Shown here: positions 8,336 to 15,840 of the stretch, piece after piece
How positions within the stretch are numbered: position 1 is the stretch's first letter
Layout: each line of letters opens with the position of its first letter
From: Methanocaldococcus lauensis
GTDB lineage: Archaea > AGJL01 > Methanococci > Methanococcales > Methanocaldococcaceae
NCBI RefSeq assembly: GCF_902827225.1
Contig: NZ_LR792632.1
Span: forward strand, 205,030 to 269,029
Direction of reading: 5' to 3'
DNA length: 64,000 bases
The notes under the pieces: model-generated
Seen by the model: the letters and a program-made list of their open reading frames with translations, nothing else
Told to the model about the DNA's origin: nothing
Database searches by the model: none
Program-made: the position numbers and the translations under genes

Positions 8336-9091
8336 ATGAAAGCTATATTTATTTACCACAAAGGAAACGAGAGGATGGAAAAATTCTATAAAAATTTATT
8401 AAATGAAGTAGATTTTTGTAGGATTTGTGAAGATTGTTATAATTGTAGAGGAGATTGGAGTTTTAAGAATGATGTAAAAAATGTTGTTGTTGAAAATGTT
8501 TATGAGGAGTTTGTTGAAGATCCTTATAAATATCTTCCAGATCTTCCAGAGGGTGATATTTGCATAGCTCAATTGCATGAAGATCTATTGTATGAATTAC
8601 CATTATTGTTAAAAGAAAAAAATTACAAAGCCTTAATAGTTCCTTCTGAAACTCCTCATGATTTATCTCTTGCACTAAGAAGAGATTTAAAAAGAGTTTG
8701 TAACGAACTCAATATTGAGTTCGAAAACCCGAAACCCTTTTGCTCATTAGAAAAAAAAGAAAACAATAAGGTTATAAATGAATTTATTGACTATTTTAGA
8801 ATAGGAAAGCCAAAATTAACTGTTTATATTGAAAATAATATTATTAAAGATGTTAAAGTTGAAATCTCTGCTCCCTGTGGAGAAACATACTACATAGCTA
8901 AAAGATTAAAAGGGATTTCTTTAGACAATTTAAAAGAAGAGATTGCTAATGCTCATCACAACTATCCTTGCTTAGGTAGTATGGAAATAGACAAAGAATT
9001 AAATGACACTATTTTACATAAGGCAGGATACATTGCTATTAATAGTGTTGAAAAGGCTATAAGAGTGTTTTTAAGTAAAAATAATAAATAA
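8336..9091 (+). CDS. DUF166 family protein with N-terminal CX2CX2CX2C motif
   Basis: Belongs to the DUF166 family, proteins of methanogens once labelled putative thymidylate synthase without proof. The C-terminal half carries the family pattern: APCGETYYIAKRLKG near residue 180 and HHNYPCLGS near 205. The paralog at 32829-33518 has the same pattern. Unlike that paralog, this one has CRICEDCYNC at residues about 27-36, four evenly spaced cysteines that could bind an Fe-S cluster or zinc. GGTGAATTGAT precedes the ATG. It follows the TatD-like gene by 46 bases. The function is unknown; the thymidylate synthase label is not supported by anything I can see. Confidence 0.75.
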   Translation: MKAIFIYHKGNERMEKFYKNLLNEVDFCRICEDCYNCRGDWSFKNDVKNVVVENVYEEFVEDPYKYLPDLPEGDICIAQLHEDLLYELPLLLKEKNYKALIVPSETPHDLSLALRRDLKRVCNELNIEFENPKPFCSLEKKENNKVINEFIDYFRIGKPKLTVYIENNIIKDVKVEISAPCGETYYIAKRLKGISLDNLKEEIANAHHNYPCLGSMEIDKELNDTILHKAGYIAINSVEKAIRVFLSKNNK

Positions 9092-9096
9092 AATTT

Positions 9097-9429
9097 TTAA
9101 GATATAAATAAGTTTCCTAATGCCAATATAAATAACATTCCCATTAATGCCAAATGAGCAGAATATATTCCAGTATTTTGAAATTGAGTTTTTAATATGT
9201 TACATATTGTATTACAAATTGTTAATGGCGTTAATATTTGAAAAGCTATTGCTAAGTATCCAACTATGTCATTATTTATTATTAGGGATAGTAAAGTTAA
9301 TATAAAAGCTATAATTAATGAAATAAAGTGTGGCATTAACCTCATTCCTGTCAATCTAAAGGTAGCAAATCCTGAAAGCATCGCCCCAAATATTACAGAT
9401 AATGATATTAAAAAGATTATTTTGTCCAT
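9097..9429 (-). CDS. Small multi-pass membrane protein
   Basis: A 110-residue, strongly hydrophobic protein with about four predicted membrane segments (roughly residues 5-25, 33-52, 56-75 and 88-108). It resembles a small methanogen-specific membrane family (possibly DUF5400), an assignment made from memory and weakly held. It is the last gene of a minus-strand series that starts with a TusA-TusA-DsrE fusion, 21 bases after the 148-aa paralog, so it is probably cotranscribed. It could anchor the upstream soluble proteins at the membrane (inference). Confidence 0.7.
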   Translation of the reverse strand: MDKIIFLISLSVIFGAMLSGFATFRLTGMRLMPHFISLIIAFILTLLSLIINNDIVGYLAIAFQILTPLTICNTICNILKTQFQNTGIYSAHLALMGMLFILALGNLFIS

Positions 9430-9450
9430 AAATTATCCCTCCATTTTTTA

Positions 9451-9897
9451 TTAACAATTTATTTTTTTAAAGACTACTTTTATACTATCTGATTGTGAGT
9501 CAACTTGCTTTAATGTTAATTTAAATCTTCCATTATTAATTTTTTCATAAATGTCAGCAAGTAAATAGATAAATGGTGATACATAAGGTTCAATCTTTTC
9601 GTCTTTCATCTTTTCACGATATATTGTTAGAGTAGGTTTTATTATTGTAAATATAACCTCTTTTCCATTATCTTCTATTGATAAATCTTCTGATAATTCA
9701 AATTCATTAACATATAACTTTTTAATATCATCAAAACTCATATCATCTTTTAGTATTCCCTCATCTTTTAGAAAATTAACCATTTCCTTAGATGCTCTTC
9801 TACCAACTACCATTCCCCCTGGACCTAAAACTTCACTAATTGCTTTGTTTATTCCATAATATAATGCTGATAATAAAATATTCTCACCCTCTCTCAT
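9451..9897 (-). CDS. Unknown soluble protein, paralog B of a tandem pair
   Basis: A 148-residue protein clearly related to the gene at 10032-10499. Both share LSALYY near residue 10, the segment GPGGMVVGRRASKEM (GTGGMVLGRRASKEM in the sister), KDDMSFDDIK near 55, FxIIKPTL near 90, and a C-terminal VFKKIN. I do not recognise the family. There is no membrane segment and no cysteine motif. The two copies are separated by a 134-base AT-rich gap that may hold its own promoter. Both lie downstream of a sulfur-carrier fusion gene, so a link to sulfur transfer or redox is suggested by position only. Confidence 0.75.
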   Translation of the reverse strand: MREGENILLSALYYGINKAISEVLGPGGMVVGRRASKEMVNFLKDEGILKDDMSFDDIKKLYVNEFELSEDLSIEDNGKEVIFTIIKPTLTIYREKMKDEKIEPYVSPFIYLLADIYEKINNGRFKLTLKQVDSQSDSIKVVFKKINC

Positions 9898-10031
9898 TTT
9901 TTATTCACCCTTATAATTTTAGTTAAATTTCTCTAAATATTTTAGGTTAGTTAATTATTTAATATATAATTTGCTAATCATTTAATATATATAGTTTATG
10001 GTTATGATAATTAAATAATTAAAAATGGGAT

Positions 10032-10499
10032 TTAGTTTATCTTTTTGAATATTAGCTTTACAGTATCAGTATCATATTCTTGCTGAACATCGGCAAGCAT
10101 TAATCTAAACCTATGGTTATTAAGTTCTTCATATAGATATGATAGAAGATGAATAAATGGACATATATAAGGTTTTAAATTATGTTCATTAATTTTTTGT
10201 AAAAACTTTGAAAGTGTGGGTTTTATTACATAAAATATAACACTATCCTCTTTATTTTCAATCTTTAGATCTTCTGATAGTCCAAATTTATTAACAAATA
10301 ACTCTTTTATATCATCAAAACTCATATCATCTTTTAATATCCCCTCTTCTCTAAAAAAATTTATCATTTCCTTAGATGCTCTTCTACCTAAAACCATCCC
10401 TCCAGTCCCCACAACTTCTCCAATAGATTTATTTATTGAATAATATAAGGCAGATAAAAATAAATTAACATCGTCTTTTTTTAAATATTCTTTGGACAT
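10032..10499 (-). CDS. Unknown soluble protein, paralog A of a tandem pair
   Basis: A 155-residue sister of the 9451-9897 gene, sharing the GRRASKEM core and the same domain length throughout. The ATG at 10499 is preferred because GGTGAT lies just upstream; GTG codons at 10511 and 10508 would add four residues. The ribosome site starts within a base or two of the stop of the TusA-TusA-DsrE gene, so the two are almost certainly cotranslated. Function unknown. The tandem arrangement points to a local duplication, with both copies kept in frame and without obvious decay. Confidence 0.78.
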   Translation of the reverse strand: MSKEYLKKDDVNLFLSALYYSINKSIGEVVGTGGMVLGRRASKEMINFFREEGILKDDMSFDDIKELFVNKFGLSEDLKIENKEDSVIFYVIKPTLSKFLQKINEHNLKPYICPFIHLLSYLYEELNNHRFRLMLADVQQEYDTDTVKLIFKKIN

Positions 10500-10511
10500 A
10501 TTTATCACCAC

Positions 10512-11333
10512 TTATAACCATACAGGTCTAACATTTGGTTTTGATAGATAGTTTAAGAATGTTGGAGCTCCTGCAATTTCAAAGCCTTCCTCTAAATTAC
10601 TCTCATTAATTCCTCTAAACTCTGCACTTAATTCACAAACATATATTTTTACTCCTCTTTTTAGAATATCTCTAACTAAATCTCCTAATTTTGGAAATGC
10701 TGGATGCTTAACTTTATCACATTCCCCCTTTAAAGCTAAACTTGCACCATCCATCATTAAGAATATTGTTGGCTTTAAGTTCATTTTTAAAGCAACATCT
10801 GCCATCATGAATGTTGCATAAGCCTTTTCAGCGTTTCCTGTTCCTGTTGTATTAATGATGAAGAGTTCATCAATTTTTGTTATTGCTGCTGCTTTTTCTT
10901 CTTTCTTTTCTCCTTTTTTAACTAATATTCTATATGTACCATCCCCTCTATCTTCAACTTTTATTATTTCATTACCCATTCCTTTTAATCCTTCTGTTAA
11001 ATCAGTTAAGGCATTTTTTCCACAGATAATCTCTAATATTTCTCCATTCTTCATTTTTGATAACATATCAGAGACCATCATTATTGGTCCTGGACATGTA
11101 GCTCCTACAACATTTATAGTTTTATCTGCTTGAATTTCCCCAACATAAATCTTAACGGTATTTCCTTCAACGTCATATTTTAGGTTGTATTTCTTTAATA
11201 AGCTTTTAATATCTTTTATTTGTTCTTCTCCATCAGTTTCAACTATTAAAATACCTTCTTTTGTGTCACTTAATATCATATCTATTAATAAAGATGGACT
11301 TCTTAACCCTTTAACTTTAAACTTTCTTATCAT
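10512..11333 (-). CDS. TusA-like / TusA / DsrE fusion, sulfur-carrier protein
   Basis: A 273-residue three-domain fusion. Residues 1-68 look like a TusA domain whose active cysteine is replaced: LRSPSLL where TusA has LRCPxPL. Residues about 72-145 are a second TusA domain with the catalytic cysteine (GATCPGPIMMVSD). Residues about 155-273 are a DsrE-type domain with the conserved cysteine in KIYVCELSAEFRG. TusA and DsrE proteins pass persulfide sulfur between enzymes in the cytoplasm. The gene heads a minus-strand unit with two unknown paralogs and a membrane protein, and is divergent from a thioredoxin-like/CcdA-like pair. The inactive first TusA copy is the unusual point; it may bind a partner rather than carry sulfur. 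Confidence 0.85.
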   Translation of the reverse strand: MIRKFKVKGLRSPSLLIDMILSDTKEGILIVETDGEEQIKDIKSLLKKYNLKYDVEGNTVKIYVGEIQADKTINVVGATCPGPIMMVSDMLSKMKNGEILEIICGKNALTDLTEGLKGMGNEIIKVEDRGDGTYRILVKKGEKKEEKAAAITKIDELFIINTTGTGNAEKAYATFMMADVALKMNLKPTIFLMMDGASLALKGECDKVKHPAFPKLGDLVRDILKRGVKIYVCELSAEFRGINESNLEEGFEIAGAPTFLNYLSKPNVRPVWL

Positions 11334-11413
11334 TTATACCACCCTAATAATCATAAGACACTTTTAGATATTCATAGTTGTGTATTATCTACGAACAAAC
11401 ATTATGTACCTAC

Positions 11414-11425
11414 CACATATATAAA
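11414..11425 (-). promoter_or_regulatory. Candidate TATA box for the TusA-DsrE unit
   Basis: On the minus strand the sequence reads AAGTTTATATATGT about 85 bases before the ATG. A second similar copy (AGTTTATATACT, near 11441-11452) lies further upstream. Either could serve. Confidence 0.4.
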
Positions 11426-11517
11426 CTTTTCGATTTTACAGTATATAAACTTTTGTTATTTTCACATAGATTTTTGACATAATTTTTGTGATAAATTTGT
11501 TAATATTTAATAACATA

Positions 11518-11530
11518 GTTTTATATAAAA
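11518..11530 (+). promoter_or_regulatory. Candidate TATA box for the thioredoxin-like/CcdA-like pair
   Basis: AGTTTTATATAAAAT lies about 50 bases before the start codon at 11575, a good archaeal TATA with a short leader. Confidence 0.5.
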
Positions 11531-11574
11531 TAAGATAAATAGTTAATACACATTCACACACAACCAGTGGTATA

Positions 11575-11937
11575 ATGAAAAAGTACATACTATCTATATT
11601 AACATTCATTTCCATTGGAATTTTATTTTGTGGATGTATAAATATTAATGAAAACATAGAAAATAAAAAATTTGATATTAATGAAACATGTATTGTAGAA
11701 TTTACTGCTGAGTGGTGTGGCTATTGTAAAAAATTAGAACCAACAATTGAAGAATTAGAAAAAGAAGGATATAAAGTGATTAAAATAGATATTGACAAAA
11801 ATAGAGATATTGCTGAAAAATATGGAATTAGAGCTGTACCAACAATATTTTATGTAAAAGATGGAAAAATAATTGATGTAACAGTTGGATATAATCCAGA
11901 AGAGATAAGAGAAAAAGCAAAACAGTTAAAGGGATAA
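11575..11937 (+). CDS. Membrane-anchored thioredoxin-like lipoprotein
   Basis: A 120-residue thioredoxin-fold protein. Residues 1-20 form a hydrophobic signal segment ending in LFCGC, a plausible lipobox with the following cysteine as lipid anchor. The redox motif WCGYC is near residue 47, followed by the usual EKYGIRAVPTIFYVKDGK, with the cis-proline in AVPT. It therefore probably reduces or oxidises protein thiols on the outer face of the membrane. The next gene, ten bases downstream, is a CcdA-like membrane electron carrier, the standard partner that supplies electrons from cytoplasmic thioredoxin. Confidence 0.85.
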   Translation: MKKYILSILTFISIGILFCGCININENIENKKFDINETCIVEFTAEWCGYCKKLEPTIEELEKEGYKVIKIDIDKNRDIAEKYGIRAVPTIFYVKDGKIIDVTVGYNPEEIREKAKQLKG

Positions 11938-11947
11938 ATGTGAGAAT

Positions 11948-12592
11948 ATGGACTTACTTTTAATTTTTTTATCTGGGATTTTTACAGCTTTAGGACCGTG
12001 TGTTTTAAGTATTTTGCCGATATCTCTTGCATACACTTTTAGCATATCAAATAATAAAAAAGATGGGTTTTTTGTGTCACTATTTTTTGTTTTAGGATTG
12101 GCAGTTATATTTAGTATTTTAGGTGTTTTATTTTCATTATTTGGTTCAGTATTTAATTTGTATAGATTAAAGTTTATTGCTGGAATTTTAGCAATTATTT
12201 TTGGAGTTTTGATTATTCTAAACTATAACATAAAAATCTTTAATTTTAGTGCTAAAGGAAAAATCTGGAATAAAGCCCTTTATGTGATAAATAAAAATAG
12301 AAAATTTAAATATTTAAGTTCTTTTTTATTTGGTTTCTGTTATGGAGTTTTGGCAAACACATGTGCAGATCCAGTTTTAGTTAGCATTTTATCATATATT
12401 TCAACAAAAGGTGATATATTATATGGATTTTTTGCATTATTTGTTTATGCAATTGGTTTTGGTATTCCAATAATTATATTAAGCTCTTTAGGTGTTGAAG
12501 GAAAAGAGATATTATCAAAAATTAATCCTAAAATAGTAAATCCTATATCAGGGACAATATTAATACTACTGGGAATTTGGATTCTAATCTAA
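11948..12592 (+). CDS. CcdA/DsbD-like membrane thiol-disulfide transporter
   Basis: A 214-residue protein with six hydrophobic segments, typical of CcdA. The two functional cysteines are visible: GPCVLSILP at the first membrane segment (with the family's proline) and NTCADPVL at the fourth. This protein carries reducing equivalents across the membrane to an external thioredoxin-like partner, here surely the lipoprotein immediately upstream. The pair is divergent from the TusA-TusA-DsrE unit, which suggests a shared sulfur or thiol role. Confidence 0.88.
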   Translation: MDLLLIFLSGIFTALGPCVLSILPISLAYTFSISNNKKDGFFVSLFFVLGLAVIFSILGVLFSLFGSVFNLYRLKFIAGILAIIFGVLIILNYNIKIFNFSAKGKIWNKALYVINKNRKFKYLSSFLFGFCYGVLANTCADPVLVSILSYISTKGDILYGFFALFVYAIGFGIPIIILSSLGVEGKEILSKINPKIVNPISGTILILLGIWILI

Positions 12593-12630
12593 GCTTTTTA
12601 ATATTGCAAAAATTTAATATAGTGGAACTA

Positions 12631-12740
12631 TATAGCTTTGTTCAAAATAAAATAAACATTGGAAAAATTTGAATGCCTTCCTTTTGGAAGGAATTCTTTA
12701 ATGCCTTATTTTATTTAAGATACTTTTGTACAAAGCTATA
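12631..12740. mobile_element. MITE-like element with terminal inverted repeats
   Basis: The ends TATAGCTTTGT (12631-12641) and ACAAAGCTATA (12730-12740) are perfect 11-base inverted repeats, extended imperfectly by CAAAA and AAATAAAATAA-type sequence. The middle holds a small hairpin (CTTCC TTTT GGAAG) and no coding capacity. It is about 110 bases long, lying between the CcdA-like gene and cofE. It looks like a non-autonomous remnant of an insertion sequence; no transposase is in this window. Confidence 0.6.
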
Positions 12741-12810
12741 ATAGAACTTTCGCAGGAAATAAACACAATAATGACCTTTGATGCCATAAAAAAATGTAGA
12801 TGTGGTTTAT

Positions 12811-13557
12811 ATGATTAAAGAAAAGATAAAAGTGGAGGTTATTGGCTTAGAACTACCAATATTTAAAGGAAATGAAAATGTGAATATAGCAGAATTAATC
12901 TCTCAATATCCAATTGAAGATGGGGATATTATTGTAATTGCAGAAACGTTAATCTCAAAATTAGAAGGAAACGTAATAGATAAAGACAAAATAATTCCAT
13001 CAAAAGAAGCTATTGAATTAGCAAAAAAAACTGGTAAAGATCCAAAAGTTGTTCAAGTTATATTAGATGAGGCCAAAGAGATCGTTAAGGTTGGAAAGAA
13101 TTTTATTATTACGGAAACTAAGCATGGTTTTGTTTGTGCAAATAGCGGAGTTGATGAGAGCAATGTATCAAATGGAATAAAAACCCTACCAAAAAACCCT
13201 GACGAAAGTGCTGAAAAAATTAGAAAAGACATTGAAAAATTAACAGGAAAAAAAGTTGGGGTTATAATATCTGATAGTGTTGGAAGACCTTTTAGAAAAG
13301 GTTCAGTTGGTATAGCAATAGGTGTTAGTGGAATTATTGCATTGTGGGATAGAAAAGGAGAAAAAGATTTATTTGGAAGAGCGTTAAAAACTACTGAAGT
13401 TGCTATTGCCGATGAGTTGGCAAGTATGGCAAATGTTGTTATGGGAGAAGCTGATGAAGGAATTCCTGTTGTGATAATTAGAGGGGCTAAAGTCCCATTA
13501 GGTGATGGAAAAGGAAAAGATTTAATTAGACCAAAAGAAGAAGATGTTTTTAGATAG
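12811..13557 (+). CDS. cofE: Coenzyme F420-0:L-glutamate ligase
   Basis: CofE adds glutamate residues to F420-0 using GTP, the last step of coenzyme F420 synthesis. Typical features: EVIGLELPIF near the N-terminus, EDGDIIVIAETLISKLEG, ETKHGFVCANSGVDESN near 110, ISDSVGRPFRKGSVG near 155, and the C-terminal VVIIRGAKVPLGDGKGKDLIRP. The length of 248 residues matches the archaeal family. The ATG at 12811 is preferred to the GTG at 12802 by homology; the ribosome site is weak. cbiL follows after 20 bases, so corrinoid and F420 genes are coupled here. Confidence 0.96.
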   Translation: MIKEKIKVEVIGLELPIFKGNENVNIAELISQYPIEDGDIIVIAETLISKLEGNVIDKDKIIPSKEAIELAKKTGKDPKVVQVILDEAKEIVKVGKNFIITETKHGFVCANSGVDESNVSNGIKTLPKNPDESAEKIRKDIEKLTGKKVGVIISDSVGRPFRKGSVGIAIGVSGIIALWDRKGEKDLFGRALKTTEVAIADELASMANVVMGEADEGIPVVIIRGAKVPLGDGKGKDLIRPKEEDVFR

Positions 13558-13577
13558 AATGTCATTGGTGAGCTTAA

Positions 13578-14261
13578 ATGGTAGAAAAAGTTTATGGAGT
13601 TGGAGTAGGTGTTGGTGATGAAAAATTACTAACCTTAAAGGCATTAGAAGTTTTAAAAAAAGTTAATAAAGTATTTGTCCCAATATCTAAAAAAGGAAAA
13701 AAATCTATCGCTTATGAAATTGTAAAGGACTACATTAAAGATAAAGATGTAGAGGAACTATTATTTCCAATGATTAAAGATAAAGAAAAATTAAAAGAAT
13801 ACTGGAACGATGCACTAAAAAAAATTTTAAATGAAGACGGTGAAGTGGCGATAATTACTATAGGAGATCCAACTTTATATAGCACATTCTCATATATATG
13901 GAAACTTTTAAAAGAAAATGGAATTAATGTAGAAATAATTAACGGAATATCTTCAATATTTGCCTCTGCCTCTGCTTTAAACATTCCATTAGTCGAAGGA
14001 GACGAAAAACTTTGTATTCTTCCACAAGGAAAAGACTTAGAAAAATATATTGATGAATTTGACACTATAATTGTAATGAAAACAAAAAATTTAAAAGAGG
14101 CCTTAAGTAAAATAAAAAATAAAGATGATTATATAATAGGCTTAGTAAAAAGAGTTACATTTGATGACGAAAAAGTTGCCATTGGAAAATTTGATGAATT
14201 AAATTTTGATGAATTCAATGATTATCTATCCTTAGCAATAATAAAAAAGGTTAAAAAATGA
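13578..14261 (+). CDS. cbiL: Precorrin-2 / cobalt-factor II C20-methyltransferase
   Basis: A 227-residue SAM-dependent tetrapyrrole methyltransferase, best fit CbiL/CobI of the cobamide pathway. Family motifs: VYGVGVGVGDEKLLTLKALEVL at the N-terminus (SAM-binding GxGxGD), GEVAIITIGDPTLYSTF near 95, and NGISSIFASASALNIPL near 130. GGTGAGC precedes the ATG. It overlaps the next gene by four bases (ATGA), so they are translationally coupled. Confidence 0.9.
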   Translation: MVEKVYGVGVGVGDEKLLTLKALEVLKKVNKVFVPISKKGKKSIAYEIVKDYIKDKDVEELLFPMIKDKEKLKEYWNDALKKILNEDGEVAIITIGDPTLYSTFSYIWKLLKENGINVEIINGISSIFASASALNIPLVEGDEKLCILPQGKDLEKYIDEFDTIIVMKTKNLKEALSKIKNKDDYIIGLVKRVTFDDEKVAIGKFDELNFDEFNDYLSLAIIKKVKK

Positions 14262-15319
14262 AAATTGTAAAAACAGTTCCTGAAGAGTTTTTAAATGGAT
14301 TGTACTTAATTCCAACTGATAGATACAACTTGCTAAATTTAGATGAAAATGGAGAATTTATAGTAGATAAAAATATACCCATAATTAGAATTTTAGCCAC
14401 TCCTAACTTAAAAAAAACAATATCTAAACTAATTTATCAAATTAAAGATAAATATTACTTATTTAGGAATTATAAGAATGCTCATTGGCTAAAAAATCTT
14501 TTAGAATATATTGATGAAAAAATAAAATTTGATAAATATTATAGGGCAAAAAAAGCGTGGTATAGAGGAATAGGTGATCTATTTAAAAATATAAGGAAAT
14601 GGGAATTTGAAAAAGTAATAGGAAAAGTAATTTCTTTATTAAGAGCTTTAAATCCAATATTAGTTTTAGAAATACATGATATAAGAATGTGGCACTATAA
14701 AAAGAGTTTTATAAACTTTGTTAAAGTATTGAGAAAAAACAATATAAGTGTTGTTTTAAGGTATCCAATTGATTGCCATAAAATAATTAAAAGGATTTTC
14801 CCAGAAGGTATTTTAAATACTGAGGCAACAATAAAATATTTTGCACAAGTTCATGGATATTATATAAGTAAAAAAGTAGCATCCTACTTATTAAAAATAA
14901 CTAACGGAAACTTAGATATGATTTATATTATATTAAAGCATTCAAAAAGAAATATAAAGACACTTAGAGAATTAAAAATACCTTGGCTTAAAATTTTACC
15001 ATATATAGTTAATTCGAAATATAGAAAATTGGTTGAAGTTATTGTTGAACTAAGAAGGTTTAAAATTGAAGATATTATATATAAAGTTAATTACAAACTA
15101 TCTACATTATACAAATATTTGGATGATTTAGTTAAATTAGGGATTTTAACAAAAATAAAATACAAAGGAAAATTAAGATTTAGATTAAAACTAAATAGAA
15201 GCACTCTTTTGGATTTAATCCAAAAATATAAAGAATATTACAAATCTTGGTTTTCCATTTACTTATTAGACAGCATACCTTGGAATATACGGATTTTCGA
15301 ATTTTCGAGTTACATATAA
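14258..15319 (+). CDS. Divergent ATPase-like protein without Walker A, with C-terminal winged helix
   Basis: A 353-residue basic protein I do not place with confidence. The layout recalls archaeal Cdc6/STAND-type ATPases. There is a Walker-B-like strand (ILVLEIHDIRMW near 145), a sensor-like strand (ISVVLRYPID near 170), a lid-like helix region (KKVASYLLKITNGNLDMIYI near 210), and a C-terminal winged helix (LVEVIVELRRFKIEDI then LYKYLDDLVKLGIL). No GxxxxGK[ST] P-loop can be seen, so it probably does not hydrolyse ATP. Its start overlaps the cbiL stop. Its 3' end runs through a copy of a TTCGAA-type repeat (15293-15318), and the putative origin region follows. A DNA-binding role near the origin is inference. 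Confidence 0.55.
   Translation: MKIVKTVPEEFLNGLYLIPTDRYNLLNLDENGEFIVDKNIPIIRILATPNLKKTISKLIYQIKDKYYLFRNYKNAHWLKNLLEYIDEKIKFDKYYRAKKAWYRGIGDLFKNIRKWEFEKVIGKVISLLRALNPILVLEIHDIRMWHYKKSFINFVKVLRKNNISVVLRYPIDCHKIIKRIFPEGILNTEATIKYFAQVHGYYISKKVASYLLKITNGNLDMIYIILKHSKRNIKTLRELKIPWLKILPYIVNSKYRKLVEVIVELRRFKIEDIIYKVNYKLSTLYKYLDDLVKLGILTKIKYKGKLRFRLKLNRSTLLDLIQKYKEYYKSWFSIYLLDSIPWNIRIFEFSSYI
15293..15318 (+). repeat. TTTTCGAATTTTCGA repeat, copy 1 (in gene 3' end)
   Basis: ATTTTCGAATTTTCGAGTTACATATA, inside the last codons of the preceding gene. It is in the same orientation as the copy at 15461 and related to the inverted copy at 15811-15840. Confidence 0.7.
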
Positions 15320-15460
15320 CAAAAATTTTACAATCATACAAAATAGTTATATTTTATTATTATTTATGTATTGTGCATAGTTGTGACATTTTTTTGTTTT
15401 TCTTTTTTGACATAAATTTTATATTTTTAGAAATTAATTTAAATATAAATTTCTTATAAG

Positions 15461-15493
15461 ATTTTCGAATTTTCGAATTGCATGTATGTATAT
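15461..15493 (+). repeat. TTTTCGAATTTTCGA inverted repeat, left arm
   Basis: The core at 15463-15491 pairs with 15811-15839 on the opposite strand with one mismatch in 29 bases. It contains two TTCGAA palindromes and a GCATGTATGTAT tail. Confidence 0.8.
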
Positions 15494-15810
15494 ACTTCCA
15501 GATGGTATACCTAATTAAATTTTAGTTAGATTATCACAAACTAATGTTTTACATAATTATATTATGTTTCTCTATATATGTTAAAAACAAAAAATAAATA
15601 AAGATAATATTAATTAAAATATACTTTATAAATATTTAATAAAAATATTATTAAACTTCTAATATTTATAAAAAATAACAATAATAAACTGCTTATTCTA
15701 ATGAAAAATCTGATTATTACTATCTATTCTACAAAATAAAACATAATTACTACTATCTTATTCTTGTGATTATTCTCAACTTATAGAATTTTTTCAAATT
15801 CAATGACCCT

Positions 15811-15840
15811 ATACATACATGCAACTCGAAAATTCGAAAT
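15811..15840 (-). repeat. TTTTCGAATTTTCGA inverted repeat, right arm
   Basis: Reverse-complement partner of the 15461 copy. It ends exactly at the stop of the minus-strand gene at 15841. The arms enclose about 319 bases. Confidence 0.8.

Larger units (their letters stand above)
15320..15840. other. 521-bp gene-free AT-rich region with inverted repeats
   Basis: No open frame of note lies here. The stretch is extremely AT-rich and is bounded by an inverted repeat pair (15463-15491 and 15811-15839). It lies between two convergent genes, so it does not need to hold promoters. Together with the second AT-rich stretch before the Cdc6 gene it may be part of a replication origin (inference). Confidence 0.6.

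Noticed and set aside
12631-12740. Complete insertion sequence
   Set aside because: The inverted repeats enclose only about 90 bases without a transposase frame, so only a MITE-like remnant is supported.
13053-13565. 170-aa open frame on the minus strand across cofE
   Set aside because: It is a shadow of cofE, with a serine/proline/phenylalanine-rich composition typical of antisense frames in this genome and no ribosome site. The same applies to long antisense frames over ftsZ, cbiE, klbA and fdhA.
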